A DNA stretch of 64,000 bases, taken from 13-2-20CM-68-14 sp051955535 (GTDB lineage Bacteria; Actinomycetota; Thermoleophilia; Gaiellales; Gaiellaceae). The position numbers and the translations under genes are program-made. The notes beneath the pieces were generated by a model. That model made no database searches. It was not told the DNA's origin and saw only the letters and a list, made by a program, of their open reading frames with translations. Shown piece by piece: positions 16,265 to 25,737 of the stretch. Position 1 is the first letter of the stretch; each line of letters begins with the position of its first letter. The stretch spans positions 1 to 64,000 of the forward strand of contig JBQCGP010000091.1 in assembly GCA_051955535.1 (NCBI GenBank), written 5' to 3'.

Positions 16265-17335
16265 TCAGAGGGCTGACCAGACCTCGAGCTTCTGGTGGGT
16301 CCGGCGGATCACCTCGTCGGTGTACTCGCTCGTTACGGCCGCGCCGCCCAGGTCGGCAGTGCGGACGCCGTCGGCGACGGCTTCCAGGGCCGCCTCGCGG
16401 ATCGCGCGCCCGGCGCGCTCTGCGTCCTCGTCGCCGTAGCCGAGCAGTGCCGCGCCGGCGAGGATCATCGCCATCGGGTTGGCCACGTTCTTGCCCTGGA
16501 GCGACGGCGCCGTTCCGTGGGCGGCCTCGGCCATGACTGTCCGCGGCTCCAGATCGTCATCGAGTGCGATCAGCATCGACTCCGAGCCTGCGATCGAGCC
16601 GAACAGCGGCAAGACGAGGTCGGACAGGATGTCTCCGTCGCGGTTCAGCGACGGGATCACGAGCGGGTCGCCGCTCGTCGAAAGCAACAGCGCGAACGTG
16701 GCATCGATCAGCTGTGGCTCGTAGCGGACGTCGGGGTGGCGCGCCGCGGCGGCGTCCATTTCCTCCTTGAGCATCCCCTCGTAGACGGGGCTGACCGTGT
16801 ACTTCGGGCCGCCGAAGACCTTCGCGCCGCTCCGCTCGGCGAGCTGGAACGCGAACTCGGCGACGGCGCGGCAGACCGACCGTTCGATCCGCTCGGTGCG
16901 GAAGGCCGCCTCGTCGTCCCCCTCGCCCTCGCGCCACTCCTTGGCGCCGTAGGCGTCGCCGACCGCCATCCGGACGACCGAGATCGGGGCATGGACGCCG
17001 CCCAGCGGCGCCACGCCGGGGATCCGGCGGCCCGTGCGGACGATCACTCGCCCGCCGATCTCCTCGCGCAGGATCCGGTTCGGCGAGCCGACGTCGTCAG
17101 CTCCCTCGGGCGTGACCGTGGCGGCTTTCAGGCCTAGCCCTGACTCTCGAAGCGCGGCGGCGGCCTCATGCACGACCGCGTTCTGCGTTGCGCGCCGCGA
17201 CTCGAGCGAGAGATCGAAGCGCGGGAAGTCGAGCTCGATTCCGATCACGTCGGGAGCCAGCACGCGGAGCGCTTCTTCGAGCAGCTCCTGGCCGGTCTCG
17301 TCTCCGTCGAGCACGACGATCCGCTTCGCGTCCAT
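16265..17335 (-). CDS. Isocitrate/isopropylmalate dehydrogenase family enzyme
   Basis: 356 residues, a beta-decarboxylating dehydrogenase. The substrate arginine region is GGRVIVRTGRRIPGVAPLGG, the metal-binding loop is LNRDGDILSDL and the cofactor region is AEAAHGTAPSLQGKNVANP. It is likely the isocitrate dehydrogenase of the citrate cycle, in keeping with aconitase at 33287, but NAD/NADP preference and substrate (isocitrate, homoisocitrate, isopropylmalate) are not decided. The ATG at 17335 begins the conserved RIVVLDGDETGQE strand and has TACACT 8 nt upstream; a longer frame exists but is not conserved-looking. Confidence 0.85.
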   Translation of the reverse strand: MDAKRIVVLDGDETGQELLEEALRVLAPDVIGIELDFPRFDLSLESRRATQNAVVHEAAAALRESGLGLKAATVTPEGADDVGSPNRILREEIGGRVIVRTGRRIPGVAPLGGVHAPISVVRMAVGDAYGAKEWREGEGDDEAAFRTERIERSVCRAVAEFAFQLAERSGAKVFGGPKYTVSPVYEGMLKEEMDAAAARHPDVRYEPQLIDATFALLLSTSGDPLVIPSLNRDGDILSDLVLPLFGSIAGSESMLIALDDDLEPRTVMAEAAHGTAPSLQGKNVANPMAMILAGAALLGYGDEDAERAGRAIREAALEAVADGVRTADLGGAAVTSEYTDEVIRRTHQKLEVWSAL

Positions 17336-17343
17336 GGCGGCGG

Positions 17344-17349
17344 AGTGTA
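17344..17349 (-). promoter_or_regulatory. -10 element of the isocitrate dehydrogenase-type gene
   Basis: TACACT on the minus strand, 8 nt before the ATG at 17335, in the 45 bp gap shared with the divergent topoisomerase gene. Confidence 0.4.
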
Positions 17350-17380
17350 GTAAGGGGATTACAAGAAGCTCCCTCCGGCA

Positions 17381-18406
17381 ATGACCGGCGTCATGGCCAG
17401 GAAGGGTGGATGGACGCGCGCAGGCTCGCGCCGGCATTTCCGCTACCTCGACGCGCGCGGGCGGCGGATCCGCGACGCCGCGAAGCTCGCGCGGATCGAG
17501 GCGCTCGCGATCCCGCCCGCTTGGAAGGACGTCTGGATCTCACCCCGTCCGAGCGCGAAGCTGCAGGCAACGGGGATCGATGCGGCGGGCCGGAGGCAGT
17601 ACCGCTACCACGACGATTACCGAGCCGCGCAGGAGCAGGCGAAGTTCGACAAGCTGATTCGGTTCGCAGACGCGCTGCCCACCCTCCGTGAGGCGATGGC
17701 TGAGCACATGGAGCACGAGCCGATGACGCCGGAGTGGACGTGCGCACTCGCGGTGCGGCTGATCAATCTCGGCTGGTTTCGCGTCGGCGACGACCGCTAC
17801 ACGACCGCGCACAAGACCTTCGGAATCACGACCCTGCGGAAAGGGCACGTCAAGGTTCGGGGCAGCCGGATCGCGTTCCGCTTCCGTGCCAAGCACCGCA
17901 TCTGGGTGCGGACCGCCGTGGTCGACTCGGAGCTCGCCGACGCGACGCGTGAGCTGCTGAGAACCCGCGGGAGCCGGCTCCTCCGCTACTCGCTCGACGA
18001 CGAGGTCTACAACCTGAGCGCCCGGCGCCTGAACGAGTACATCGCCGAGTACATGGGCGAGGAATTCACGGCAAAGGATTTCCGGACTTGGGGAGGGACG
18101 CTGGTCGCAGCGGTCGCGCTCGCCGAGCATGGACCGGCGGAGACCGAACGGGAGGCGAAGCGCGCCGTCACCGCGGTGATGCGGACGGTCGGTGAACGGC
18201 TCGGCAATACCCCCGCGGTTGCGCGTGCCTCCTACGTAAGTCCCGCCGTGGTCGATCAGTATCTCGACGGCCGAACGATCGACGATTTCAGGCCTCGCCA
18301 TTTACGGGTCGTGCGTGCGCGAGAAACCGGACTCGATCTCGAGGAACAGGCGCTCGTCAGCCTGCTTCGGTCGTGGCGAATACGCGCCGCGCGTAAAGCA
18401 GCGTAG
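17381..18406 (+). CDS. DNA topoisomerase IB
   Basis: 341 residues, the short poxvirus-like bacterial form. It nicks one strand through a 3'-phosphotyrosine and relaxes supercoils. The N-terminal domain has IPPAWKDVWISP; the catalytic domain has VRLINLGWFRVGDDRY (first Arg region), GITTLRKGHVKV (Lys), DFRTWGGTLVA (second Arg) and the nucleophile Tyr in ARASYVSPAVVDQY, about residue 285. All key residues are present. The start could also be the ATG at 17393 (MARKGG). Confidence 0.93.
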   Translation: MTGVMARKGGWTRAGSRRHFRYLDARGRRIRDAAKLARIEALAIPPAWKDVWISPRPSAKLQATGIDAAGRRQYRYHDDYRAAQEQAKFDKLIRFADALPTLREAMAEHMEHEPMTPEWTCALAVRLINLGWFRVGDDRYTTAHKTFGITTLRKGHVKVRGSRIAFRFRAKHRIWVRTAVVDSELADATRELLRTRGSRLLRYSLDDEVYNLSARRLNEYIAEYMGEEFTAKDFRTWGGTLVAAVALAEHGPAETEREAKRAVTAVMRTVGERLGNTPAVARASYVSPAVVDQYLDGRTIDDFRPRHLRVVRARETGLDLEEQALVSLLRSWRIRAARKAA

Positions 18407-18452
18407 AATCTCGCCGGGTTTCCGAGTGGTCGGGCGTAAAGGAGGGCGAATC

Positions 18453-18650
18453 GTGGCTCGCAAGACCGTGCTCGTGTGTGACAACTGCAACAGTGAAATC
18501 GATGAGGGTAGGGGCGCGACCATGCGCATCAACTTTTCGGATGCCAGGCGCGGTTCGAAGCAGGCTGATCTCTGCGACAACTGCGCCGGCGGGATGCCCG
18601 GTCACGCTGCCGCCCGGCGCGGCCGCAGGCCCAAAGCGGTCGCTGCTTAG
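18453..18650 (+). CDS. Small zinc-ribbon protein, 65 aa
   Basis: A small basic protein with two CxxC knuckles (VCDNCNSEID and LCDNCAGG) that should bind one zinc, and an Arg-rich tail GRRPKAVAA with an RGRRPK AT-hook-like element. GTG start at 18453 is preceded by a strong AAGGAGG. Similar short proteins occur widely in actinobacteria without a set function; nucleic acid binding is an inference from the tail. Confidence 0.75.
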   Translation: MARKTVLVCDNCNSEIDEGRGATMRINFSDARRGSKQADLCDNCAGGMPGHAAARRGRRPKAVAA

Positions 18651-18714
18651 CACCTCGCGAGACTCCGCAAAGCCCGTAAGAAATCCCGTCTGACGGCGGG
18701 ACTAGGATGGGCCG

Positions 18715-21657
18715 ATGGCCCTGACGCTCCTTGCCGGACCCGCGAACGCGGGCAAGGTCGCTCTCCTGCTCGAGCGGTACCTGGCCGTACTCGGACAGGA
18801 GCCGTTTCTCATCGTGCCGAACCGGTCGGACGTCGACCGGGTCGAGCGGGACCTGCTGGCGTCCTCCGGCGCGCTGCTCGGCGGCGAGATCGGGACGTTC
18901 GACGACCTGTTCGCGGGTGTAGCCAGGGCGGAGTCTGGCTGCCACCGTCCCATCGCGACCGACGCGCAGCGGGCTCTGATCGTGCGCCGGGTGCTTGCAC
19001 GGGCGCGGCTGAACGGCTGGACCCGGTCGGCTCGCTTCGCCGGCTTTGCGGATGCGCTCTCGGCGACCCTCGGCGAGCTCGAGTCCGGGCTCGTCGAGCA
19101 CGGCGATCTCGACGGCGATCTGGCCGGCCTCTACGCCGAGTATCGAGCCGAGCTCGACCGTCTCGGCCTCTGGGACCGGGATCTCGAGCGGCGCGCCGCG
19201 GCGGAGCGGCTCGCGGGTGAGCTCGGCGCGTGGGAGGGTCGGCCCGTCTTCGCCTACGGCTTCGAGGACCTGACCGGAGCGCAGTGGGCTCTCCTGGAGG
19301 CGCTCGCGGGGCGCGCCGAGGTCACCGTCTCGCTGCCGTACGAGCCGGGCCGTCCCGCGTTCGCGTCCCTCGAGCGGACGGCCGACGACCTCTCGAGACT
19401 CGCCTCGCCGCGGATCGAGGAGCTGCCCGCGAAGCTGGAGGTCCGTCCGCCGGCGCTCGCGTACCTGGAACGGTCGCTCTTTTCGGATGCTCGGCGTGGT
19501 CTCGGGGCGCAGGGCGTCGAGCTCGACGGCGCGATCCGCTTCTTCGAGGGCGCCGGCCGCCGGGGGACGCTCGAGCTCGCCGCCGACGAGTTGCTGCGGC
19601 TGATCCGCGGCGGGACTAGCCCGGAGGAGATCGCGCTCGTCTGCCCGCGCGTGGAGGGCTACCGCGCCCCGCTGGAGACGGCGCTCGGCTCGCTTGGCGT
19701 TCCATACTCGGTCGAAGGTCGGATCCGGCTCGACCAAACGGAGCTCGGGCAGGCGTTGCTTTCGCTCCTTCGCTTCGCCTGGCAGGACGGCGGCCGCGGC
19801 GACTTGTACGGCTTCCTTCGCTCGCCTTACTCCGGGCTCGCGCGGGCCAGCGTCGATTGGGTCGAGGGACGCCTGCGTGGTCGGGCCATCGAGACCGGCC
19901 AGCGGACAGAGGAGGAGACGATGCGCCTCCGCGACGGGCATCCGCTGCCGGCGCTCGAGCTCGTGCGCAAGGCCGCGTCGCCGCTCGACGCCGCGCAGGA
20001 TCTGGCCCGTTTCATGCTGCGCGCCGCCTACGGGCTGGAGTCGCCGCCGGTCGGCGAGCGCTCGCGGGAAGATCTGCGCGCTTTCGAGGCGCTCTCGCGA
20101 CTGGTCGGCGAGCTCCAAGGGTGGCTGGCGTTCGGCGGCACACTGAGCCCGGACGAGATCGTGGCGGCGCTGGAACGTGCGCCGGTGCGGGCCGGCAGAG
20201 CCGGCGAAGCAGGGCGGGTCGACGTGGTCGATCTCCTCCGTGCCCGGACACGCCGCTACGAGGTCGTGTTCGTGCTCGGCCTCGAGGAAGGAGCGCTGCC
20301 GCGCCGAGGAGAGACGTCCCCGTTCCTGGACGACGAGGCACGCCGCGATCTCGACGAACGGCGACAGTCGCGCCTTGCCAAGCCGGACCCGGTCGCGCGC
20401 GACCGCTACTTGTTCTACACGGCATGCACTCGCGCGACGCGGCGGCTCTGCCTCGTTCGCGAGGCGGCGAGCGACGAGGGGAGCCCCCGCGAGCCGAGCC
20501 CGTTCTGGGACGAAGTACGAGGCCTCTTCGGCGAGGACGAGGTGCGGCGTGCCACGACCCGGCGCGCCCTGTCGGCTCTCACTTGGCCGGTCGAGCAGGC
20601 CCCGACGGAGCGGGAGCGACTGCGGGCCGTCGCCGCGCTCGCGCCGTCCGAGCAGGAGACCGCCCGCTCGCTTGCGAGGGCGAACGGCTGGGAGCGCCGG
20701 CTCGAGCGAGCGCTCGGCGCTTTCGAGCGCCCCATCCGCCTGACCCACCCCCTCGTGCTCGAAGAGCTGGGCGCGCGGATGAGCTTCGGGGTCACCGAGC
20801 TGGAGTCGTTTGCCGACTGCTCGTCGATCTGGTTCGTCGACCGCGTCGTCGGTCCGCGCACGATCGACCAGCAGGTCGACGCGCGCCTCCGCGGCCAGGT
20901 CGCGCATTCGGCGCTGCACAAGTTCTTCGCCGGGCTGCCGAAGAAGCTCGGGGTCGAGAAGCTCGGCCCGGAGCAGCTCGATCCGGCGCTCGAGTTCCTG
21001 GGCGAATGCCTCGGCGAGGCGATGGCCGGAGTCCGGATGGAGCTGACCGACCTCCAGCGGCGCGAGCTCGAGCAGGGCCTGCTCCGCGATCTCGAAGCTT
21101 TCGTGCGCGACGAGGCGTCCTCGGAGCTCGAGCTCGTCCCGCGACGGTTCGAGGTGTCTTTCGGGTCCGAGCGGTCGTCGCCCGAGCTGCAACGGGGGCT
21201 CGATCTGGACACCTTCACCCTCGCCGGCAAGATCGACCGGATCGACCTCGACCCGTTCAGCGCGCGCGGGATCGTCCAGGACTACAAATCGGGCAAGACC
21301 GCGCACTCGGCGGCGCAGATCGAGTCCGAGCTGAAGCTGCAGATCCCGCTGTACATGCTTGTCCTGCGCGATCTCGTAGGCGTCGAGCCGCTCGGCGGGA
21401 TCTACCGGGCACTGTCCGGAAAGCGCGACGCGCGCGGGCTGCTGCGCGCCGAGGCGAGGGAGGACGGCGTCCCCGGCTTCTCGCGCAACGACTACCTCGA
21501 CGAGGATGCCTTCTGGGGGCAGGTCGACCGCGCGGGTGAGCTCGCCCGCGGCTTCGTCGCACGGATCCGCGCCGGCGACGTGCGGCACGACCCAAAGGGC
21601 GGCGACTGCCCGCCGTGGTGCCAGCTCTGGCGGATGTGCCGGGTGACCAGAGCATGA
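18715..21657 (+). CDS. addB: AddB/AdnA-like helicase-nuclease subunit
   Basis: 980 residues. The N-terminus has a UvrD-like fold with a degenerate Walker A (GPANAGK, residues 8-14, ending in K without T/S), so it probably does not drive translocation. The C-terminal third is a RecB-type PD-(D/E)XK nuclease: AGKIDRIDLD (about 840) and IVQDYKSGKT (about 860). Iron-sulphur cysteines are likely: one in FADCSS (about 702) and three in GGDCPPWCQLWRMC near the end, as in AddB. Works with the next gene to resect double-strand breaks for RecA. A TAGGAT hexamer lies 6 nt before the ATG. The start and stop are firm; whether to call it AddB or AdnA is open. Confidence 0.85.
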   Translation: MALTLLAGPANAGKVALLLERYLAVLGQEPFLIVPNRSDVDRVERDLLASSGALLGGEIGTFDDLFAGVARAESGCHRPIATDAQRALIVRRVLARARLNGWTRSARFAGFADALSATLGELESGLVEHGDLDGDLAGLYAEYRAELDRLGLWDRDLERRAAAERLAGELGAWEGRPVFAYGFEDLTGAQWALLEALAGRAEVTVSLPYEPGRPAFASLERTADDLSRLASPRIEELPAKLEVRPPALAYLERSLFSDARRGLGAQGVELDGAIRFFEGAGRRGTLELAADELLRLIRGGTSPEEIALVCPRVEGYRAPLETALGSLGVPYSVEGRIRLDQTELGQALLSLLRFAWQDGGRGDLYGFLRSPYSGLARASVDWVEGRLRGRAIETGQRTEEETMRLRDGHPLPALELVRKAASPLDAAQDLARFMLRAAYGLESPPVGERSREDLRAFEALSRLVGELQGWLAFGGTLSPDEIVAALERAPVRAGRAGEAGRVDVVDLLRARTRRYEVVFVLGLEEGALPRRGETSPFLDDEARRDLDERRQSRLAKPDPVARDRYLFYTACTRATRRLCLVREAASDEGSPREPSPFWDEVRGLFGEDEVRRATTRRALSALTWPVEQAPTERERLRAVAALAPSEQETARSLARANGWERRLERALGAFERPIRLTHPLVLEELGARMSFGVTELESFADCSSIWFVDRVVGPRTIDQQVDARLRGQVAHSALHKFFAGLPKKLGVEKLGPEQLDPALEFLGECLGEAMAGVRMELTDLQRRELEQGLLRDLEAFVRDEASSELELVPRRFEVSFGSERSSPELQRGLDLDTFTLAGKIDRIDLDPFSARGIVQDYKSGKTAHSAAQIESELKLQIPLYMLVLRDLVGVEPLGGIYRALSGKRDARGLLRAEAREDGVPGFSRNDYLDEDAFWGQVDRAGELARGFVARIRAGDVRHDPKGGDCPPWCQLWRMCRVTRA

Positions 21658-24600
21658 AGTCGTCAAGTCTCCCGAGCGCAGCGATGGGACAAACCAGCCC
21701 CGCGGAAAATGCGAAGCATTTTTCGGGGATAAATCAAGAGCAGCGAGCGGCGATCGACGCGCGCGGCCACGTCTTCGTCTCCGCCGGCGCCGGCACGGGA
21801 AAGACGCTCGTGCTCGTCGAGCGGTTCGCGAACGCCGTCTGCGACGAGGGCGTCGACGTCGGCTCGGTGCTGGTGATCACCTACACCGAGCGAGCGGCAG
21901 GCGAGCTGCGCGGCCGGATCCGGCGCGAGCTCCTCGAGCGCGGGCGCGACGACCTCGCGAGGGAGCTCGACGGCGCCTGGATCTCCACGATCCACGGCTT
22001 CTGCCACCGGCTCCTGAGGACGTATCCGTTCGCGGCAGGCCTCGACCCCCGCTTCCGGGTGCTCGACGACAGCCAGGCGCGCGTGCTGCGCGGCGAGGCT
22101 TTCGACGAGGCGCTGGCCGAGTTCTGCGCCGGGGAGGATCCGCGCCGCCTGCGGCTGCTGGCGACCTACGGCGCGGGCGGATTGCGCCGGATGCTGACAG
22201 GCGTCTACGAGACGCTTCGGGCCGCAGGGCGGCCGCTCGAGCTGCGGCTCGGCGAAGGCCCCGCGCTCGAGCAACGCGTGGAGGCGCTGCGCGATGCGGC
22301 CCGCTGCCTCGTCGAAGAGCCGGGTCATGACGAGCAGCGTGCCCAGGCGGCGAGGATGCTCGAGCTTCTCGAACGCGACCGGTCGGCCGAAGACCTGCTC
22401 GACCTTTCGGAGCTCGGGACACGTGGCGGCCCGCGCGAGCGTTTCGCGAGCTACGAGGCGGCGCGCAAGGCCGTCGAGCAGGCGGCCCTCGACGAGCTCG
22501 CAGTCCGCGACCGCGACCTGCTCCAGGAGCTGCTCGAGGGATTCGCGCGCGCGTACGCGGGAGCAAAGGAGCGGGAGTCCGGCGTCGACTTCGAAGACCT
22601 GCAGCTGACGGCTCGCGACCTGCTTCGGGACCACGAGGAGATCAAGCAGCGCGAGGCGTGGCGTTTCCGCGCGGTCATGGTCGACGAGTTCCAGGACACG
22701 AACCGTCTGCAGTGCGAGCTGATCGACTTGATCGCCGGAGACGAGCTGTTCTTCGTCGGGGACGAGTTCCAGTCGATCTACGGCTTCCGCCACGCGGACG
22801 TCAGCGTCTTCCGCGAACGGCGCGAGGCGGCGGAGTCGCTGCTGCCGCTGACCCGCAACTACCGCTCGCGGCCGGAAGTGCTCGCCGCGGTCAACTACCT
22901 GTTCGGCGCCGACTTCGGCCACGAGTTTCAGCCGCTGGCGGCATCCGGCGAGTTCCCCGATCCGGTTTTCGGGACGCCGGTCGAGCTGCTCGTAACCGAC
23001 AAGCCGAGCTACAGCGGCACCGGCACGCACTGGCGCCGCGGCGAGGCGCGCGCGGTGGCGCAGCGGGTCAAAGAGCTCATCGACGGTGGCGCAGCGAAGC
23101 CCGGCGAGATCGTGCTCCTCTTCGCAGCCGGCACGGACGCCGAGTGGTACGAGCAGGAGCTGCGCGAGCTCGGACTGCCGACGTACCGCGCGACCGGGCG
23201 AGGCTACTTCGGCCAGCAACAGGTCGCCGACCTCCTCGCCTACCTGCGGTTGCTGCACAACCGCTACGACGACGAGGCGCTCGTGACCGTGCTTGCGTCG
23301 CCGCTCGTCGGCGTCTCGAACGACGCGCTCGTACTGCTGCGCCGCTCGGCGTCCAAGCGGCCGCTGTTCAAGGGACTGGAGCGCACCCTTCCCGAGGGGA
23401 TCGACGCGCGCGACGAGCGGCTCTTCCAGGCATTCCGCCAGCGGTACGACCGGCTAGTCGCCGCGTCGGGAACCCTCTCGCTGGAGCGTCTCTGCGAGGA
23501 GATCGTCGCCGCGCACGACTACGACCTCGCCGTGCTCGCGCGGTGGGACGGCCGCCGCCGCTACGCGAACTTGCGGAAGCTGGCGCGGCTCGCGCGCTCC
23601 TACGAAGAGCTTCGCGGCGCCGACATCGAGGGCTTCGTCCGCTTCGTCCGTGAGCAGGACGAGGCCGGCGCAAAGGAGCTCGAGGCCGTGGCCGAGGAGG
23701 AAGACGCCGACGTGATTCGGCTGCTGACGATCCACGCGGCCAAGGGGCTCGAGTTCAAGGTCGTGGTCGTCGCCGACGCCGGCCGCGACCGGGCCGCGCC
23801 CGGCGCGGACGAGATCCTCGCGCTGCCCGACGGCCGCTTCGGCTTCCGCGTTGCCGATCCGGCCACGGGCCTCCGGAAGCCGACGACCGCCTACGAGGAC
23901 GTGCGCGCCGCGAGTCGCGAAGAGGCGGAGGCCGAGCGGCGCCGTCTCTACTACGTCGCGATGACGCGCGCCGTCGACCGACTCATCGTCGCGGGCTCGA
24001 TCGATCCGGAGAAGGCATCTGACGAACGGACGCCGATCGGCTGGGTGCTCGGGCGGCTCGAGATTCCGAGCTTCGACGAGGCTTCCGCGGAACCGGTCGA
24101 GCTCGACCGAGACGGGGCGCGGATCCTCCTTCGGCTCGACCGTCACCGGCCCGAGCCTGTGGTTGAGCCGCCTGCGGCCGAGGAACCCGGACAGCTCGTG
24201 CTCTTCGAGCCGAACGGGGACGGCGCAGGCGCGCTGCCCGCCCCGGCGCCCGAGCTCCCGGTGCTCGAGCCGGTGCCCGACCCGCCCCTGCACCGCGTGC
24301 GAGCGCTCTCGTACAGCGCGCTCGCGCTGTTCGAGTCCTGCTCGTACCGCTACTACGCCGAACGGGTCGCAGGGATGCGGCCCGGTCGCGCGATCGGCTT
24401 CGTTCCCGGCCAGGAGGGCCTGGCGGCGACGGAGATCGGCGACAGCGTCCACTTCCTGCTCGAGCGTCTCGACCTGCGCGAGCCGCAGGTGCCGGAGCCG
24501 GCGGAGCTGGCCGAGGCGGTGCGCGCGAGGTATCCGGCGGCGACCGACGAGGAGCTGGAGCGAATCGCCGGCCTCGTGCGAGCGTATTGCGAGTCCGAGC

Positions 24601-25091
24601 TGGCGACGAGGATCGCCTCGCTGGAAGGCGCCGCCGCCGAGCGACCCTTTTCGTTCGAGCACGACGGCGTCCTCCTGCACGGGCGGCTCGACGTGCTTCA
24701 CCGGGACGGGTCGCGGGCGGTGGTCGTCGACTACAAGACGAACGTCCTCGAAGAGGCGTCGCCCGAGGAGCTCGTCGAGCGCGATTACCGGCTCCAGCGG
24801 CTCGTCTACGCGCTTGCCTGCTTCCGCGCCGGCGCGGACGAGGTAGAGGTCGTCTACCAGTTCCTCGAGCGACCCGACCCGGTCGTCGCGGCGACCTTCG
24901 ACCGCTCGGAGCTGCCGGCGCTGGAGGCGGACCTGTCCGGGGCGATCGCGCGAATCAACGCGGGGGAGTTCGAGCCGACGCCGAGCGAGTTCATCTGCTC
25001 CGGCTGCCCGGCGCTCGACGTCGTCTGCGCCGGGCCGCGGCTGCGGCTGCATCACGCAGACATGGAACCTGCAGAGCTCGCAGTCGGTTAG
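21654..25091 (+). CDS. addA: AddA/AdnB-like helicase-nuclease subunit
   Basis: 1145 residues from the ATG at 21654, which overlaps the preceding stop (ATGA). It is an active UvrD-family motor: Q motif INQEQRAAI, Walker A SAGAGTGKT (about 42), Walker B region MVDEFQDT (about 342), then LTIHAAKGLEFKVVVV and YVAMTRA. The C-terminal nuclease has LFESCSYRYY (about 892), VVVDYKT (about 1024) and a final CSGCPALDVVC. The extra cysteines suggest that this subunit's nuclease also holds an iron-sulphur cluster, unlike classical AddA. The 27 residues before the Q motif include sequence encoded by a palindromic repeat. Confidence 0.9.
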   Translation: MKSSSLPSAAMGQTSPAENAKHFSGINQEQRAAIDARGHVFVSAGAGTGKTLVLVERFANAVCDEGVDVGSVLVITYTERAAGELRGRIRRELLERGRDDLARELDGAWISTIHGFCHRLLRTYPFAAGLDPRFRVLDDSQARVLRGEAFDEALAEFCAGEDPRRLRLLATYGAGGLRRMLTGVYETLRAAGRPLELRLGEGPALEQRVEALRDAARCLVEEPGHDEQRAQAARMLELLERDRSAEDLLDLSELGTRGGPRERFASYEAARKAVEQAALDELAVRDRDLLQELLEGFARAYAGAKERESGVDFEDLQLTARDLLRDHEEIKQREAWRFRAVMVDEFQDTNRLQCELIDLIAGDELFFVGDEFQSIYGFRHADVSVFRERREAAESLLPLTRNYRSRPEVLAAVNYLFGADFGHEFQPLAASGEFPDPVFGTPVELLVTDKPSYSGTGTHWRRGEARAVAQRVKELIDGGAAKPGEIVLLFAAGTDAEWYEQELRELGLPTYRATGRGYFGQQQVADLLAYLRLLHNRYDDEALVTVLASPLVGVSNDALVLLRRSASKRPLFKGLERTLPEGIDARDERLFQAFRQRYDRLVAASGTLSLERLCEEIVAAHDYDLAVLARWDGRRRYANLRKLARLARSYEELRGADIEGFVRFVREQDEAGAKELEAVAEEEDADVIRLLTIHAAKGLEFKVVVVADAGRDRAAPGADEILALPDGRFGFRVADPATGLRKPTTAYEDVRAASREEAEAERRRLYYVAMTRAVDRLIVAGSIDPEKASDERTPIGWVLGRLEIPSFDEASAEPVELDRDGARILLRLDRHRPEPVVEPPAAEEPGQLVLFEPNGDGAGALPAPAPELPVLEPVPDPPLHRVRALSYSALALFESCSYRYYAERVAGMRPGRAIGFVPGQEGLAATEIGDSVHFLLERLDLREPQVPEPAELAEAVRARYPAATDEELERIAGLVRAYCESELATRIASLEGAAAERPFSFEHDGVLLHGRLDVLHRDGSRAVVVDYKTNVLEEASPEELVERDYRLQRLVYALACFRAGADEVEVVYQFLERPDPVVAATFDRSELPALEADLSGAIARINAGEFEPTPSEFICSGCPALDVVCAGPRLRLHHADMEPAELAVG
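21698..21728. repeat. Dispersed palindrome with AAAATGC arms, copy 2, inside addA
   Basis: Hairpin of CGGAAAATGC and GCATTTTTCG around a GAA loop (21703-21725), extended by outer CCCCG and CGGGG (21698-21702, 21724-21728). It lies in frame within the coding start of the helicase-nuclease gene, encoding PAENAKHFSG just before the conserved Q motif. Same layout as 13963-13987. Confidence 0.6.
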
Positions 25092-25101
25092 CGTCGCCTG
25101 C

Positions 25102-25737
25102 ATGGTCGCTGGGGCCGAGCGGACTACAGAGCTCGACCGGATCATCTTCTTCAGCGACGGCGTCTTCGCGATTGCGATCACGCTGCTCGTGATCGGGCTT
25201 CGCGTTCCGGCGCTGCCGTCACATGTGGCTAACAGCGAGCTCTCGCGCCGCCTGCTGGACGAGTGGCCGCGCGTCGTCTCGTACGCACTCAGCTTCGCCG
25301 TCATCGGCCTCTACTGGATCGGCCATCACCGCGCCTTCGGGCACATCCGCCGGTTCGACCACCGTCTGATCCTCCTCAACCTCGCGTTCCTTGGGCTGAT
25401 CGCATTCCTGCCGTTCCCGACCGCCGTCTTCGGTCGCTACGGCGGTCATCGCTCGGCGTTCATCTTGTACGCGGGCAGCCTTGCGCTCGCAGGTCTCGCC
25501 TCGACGGCCCTTTGGCTGTACGCGTGGAAGTCGAAGCTCGCCGACGTCGGCCCGCGGCGAGCGCGATACCTCGCCGCCCGGGCTGCGATCCCGGTCGTCG
25601 TATTCGCGGGCTCGATCCCGATCGCGTTTCTCTCGCCGGCGGCGGCGCAGCTCTCGTGGCTCTCGTTCCTCATTTTTAGGCGGGTCGTGGACAACCACTT
25701 CGGAGACGCCGGGGCGGACGAAGGCGCATTCGCGTGA
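25102..25737 (+). CDS. TMEM175/DUF1211 family membrane protein
   Basis: 211 residues with about six helices. The hallmark FSDGVFAIAITLLVI in the first helix identifies the TMEM175 family, whose bacterial members form potassium-permeable tetrameric channels without a classical selectivity filter. One repeat of the six-helix unit is present, as usual in bacteria. TAGCGT lies 7 nt before the ATG, its TAG being the stop of the helicase-nuclease gene. The end overlaps the endonuclease III start. Confidence 0.88.
   Translation: MVAGAERTTELDRIIFFSDGVFAIAITLLVIGLRVPALPSHVANSELSRRLLDEWPRVVSYALSFAVIGLYWIGHHRAFGHIRRFDHRLILLNLAFLGLIAFLPFPTAVFGRYGGHRSAFILYAGSLALAGLASTALWLYAWKSKLADVGPRRARYLAARAAIPVVVFAGSIPIAFLSPAAAQLSWLSFLIFRRVVDNHFGDAGADEGAFA

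Noticed and set aside
18529..21666. A 1045-codon open frame on the minus strand opposite the AddB-like gene (similar long ones lie opposite several other genes)
   Set aside because: Long antisense frames are normal in very GC-rich coding DNA. The plus strand has clear motifs; the antisense product is a low-complexity Arg/Glu/Leu sequence.
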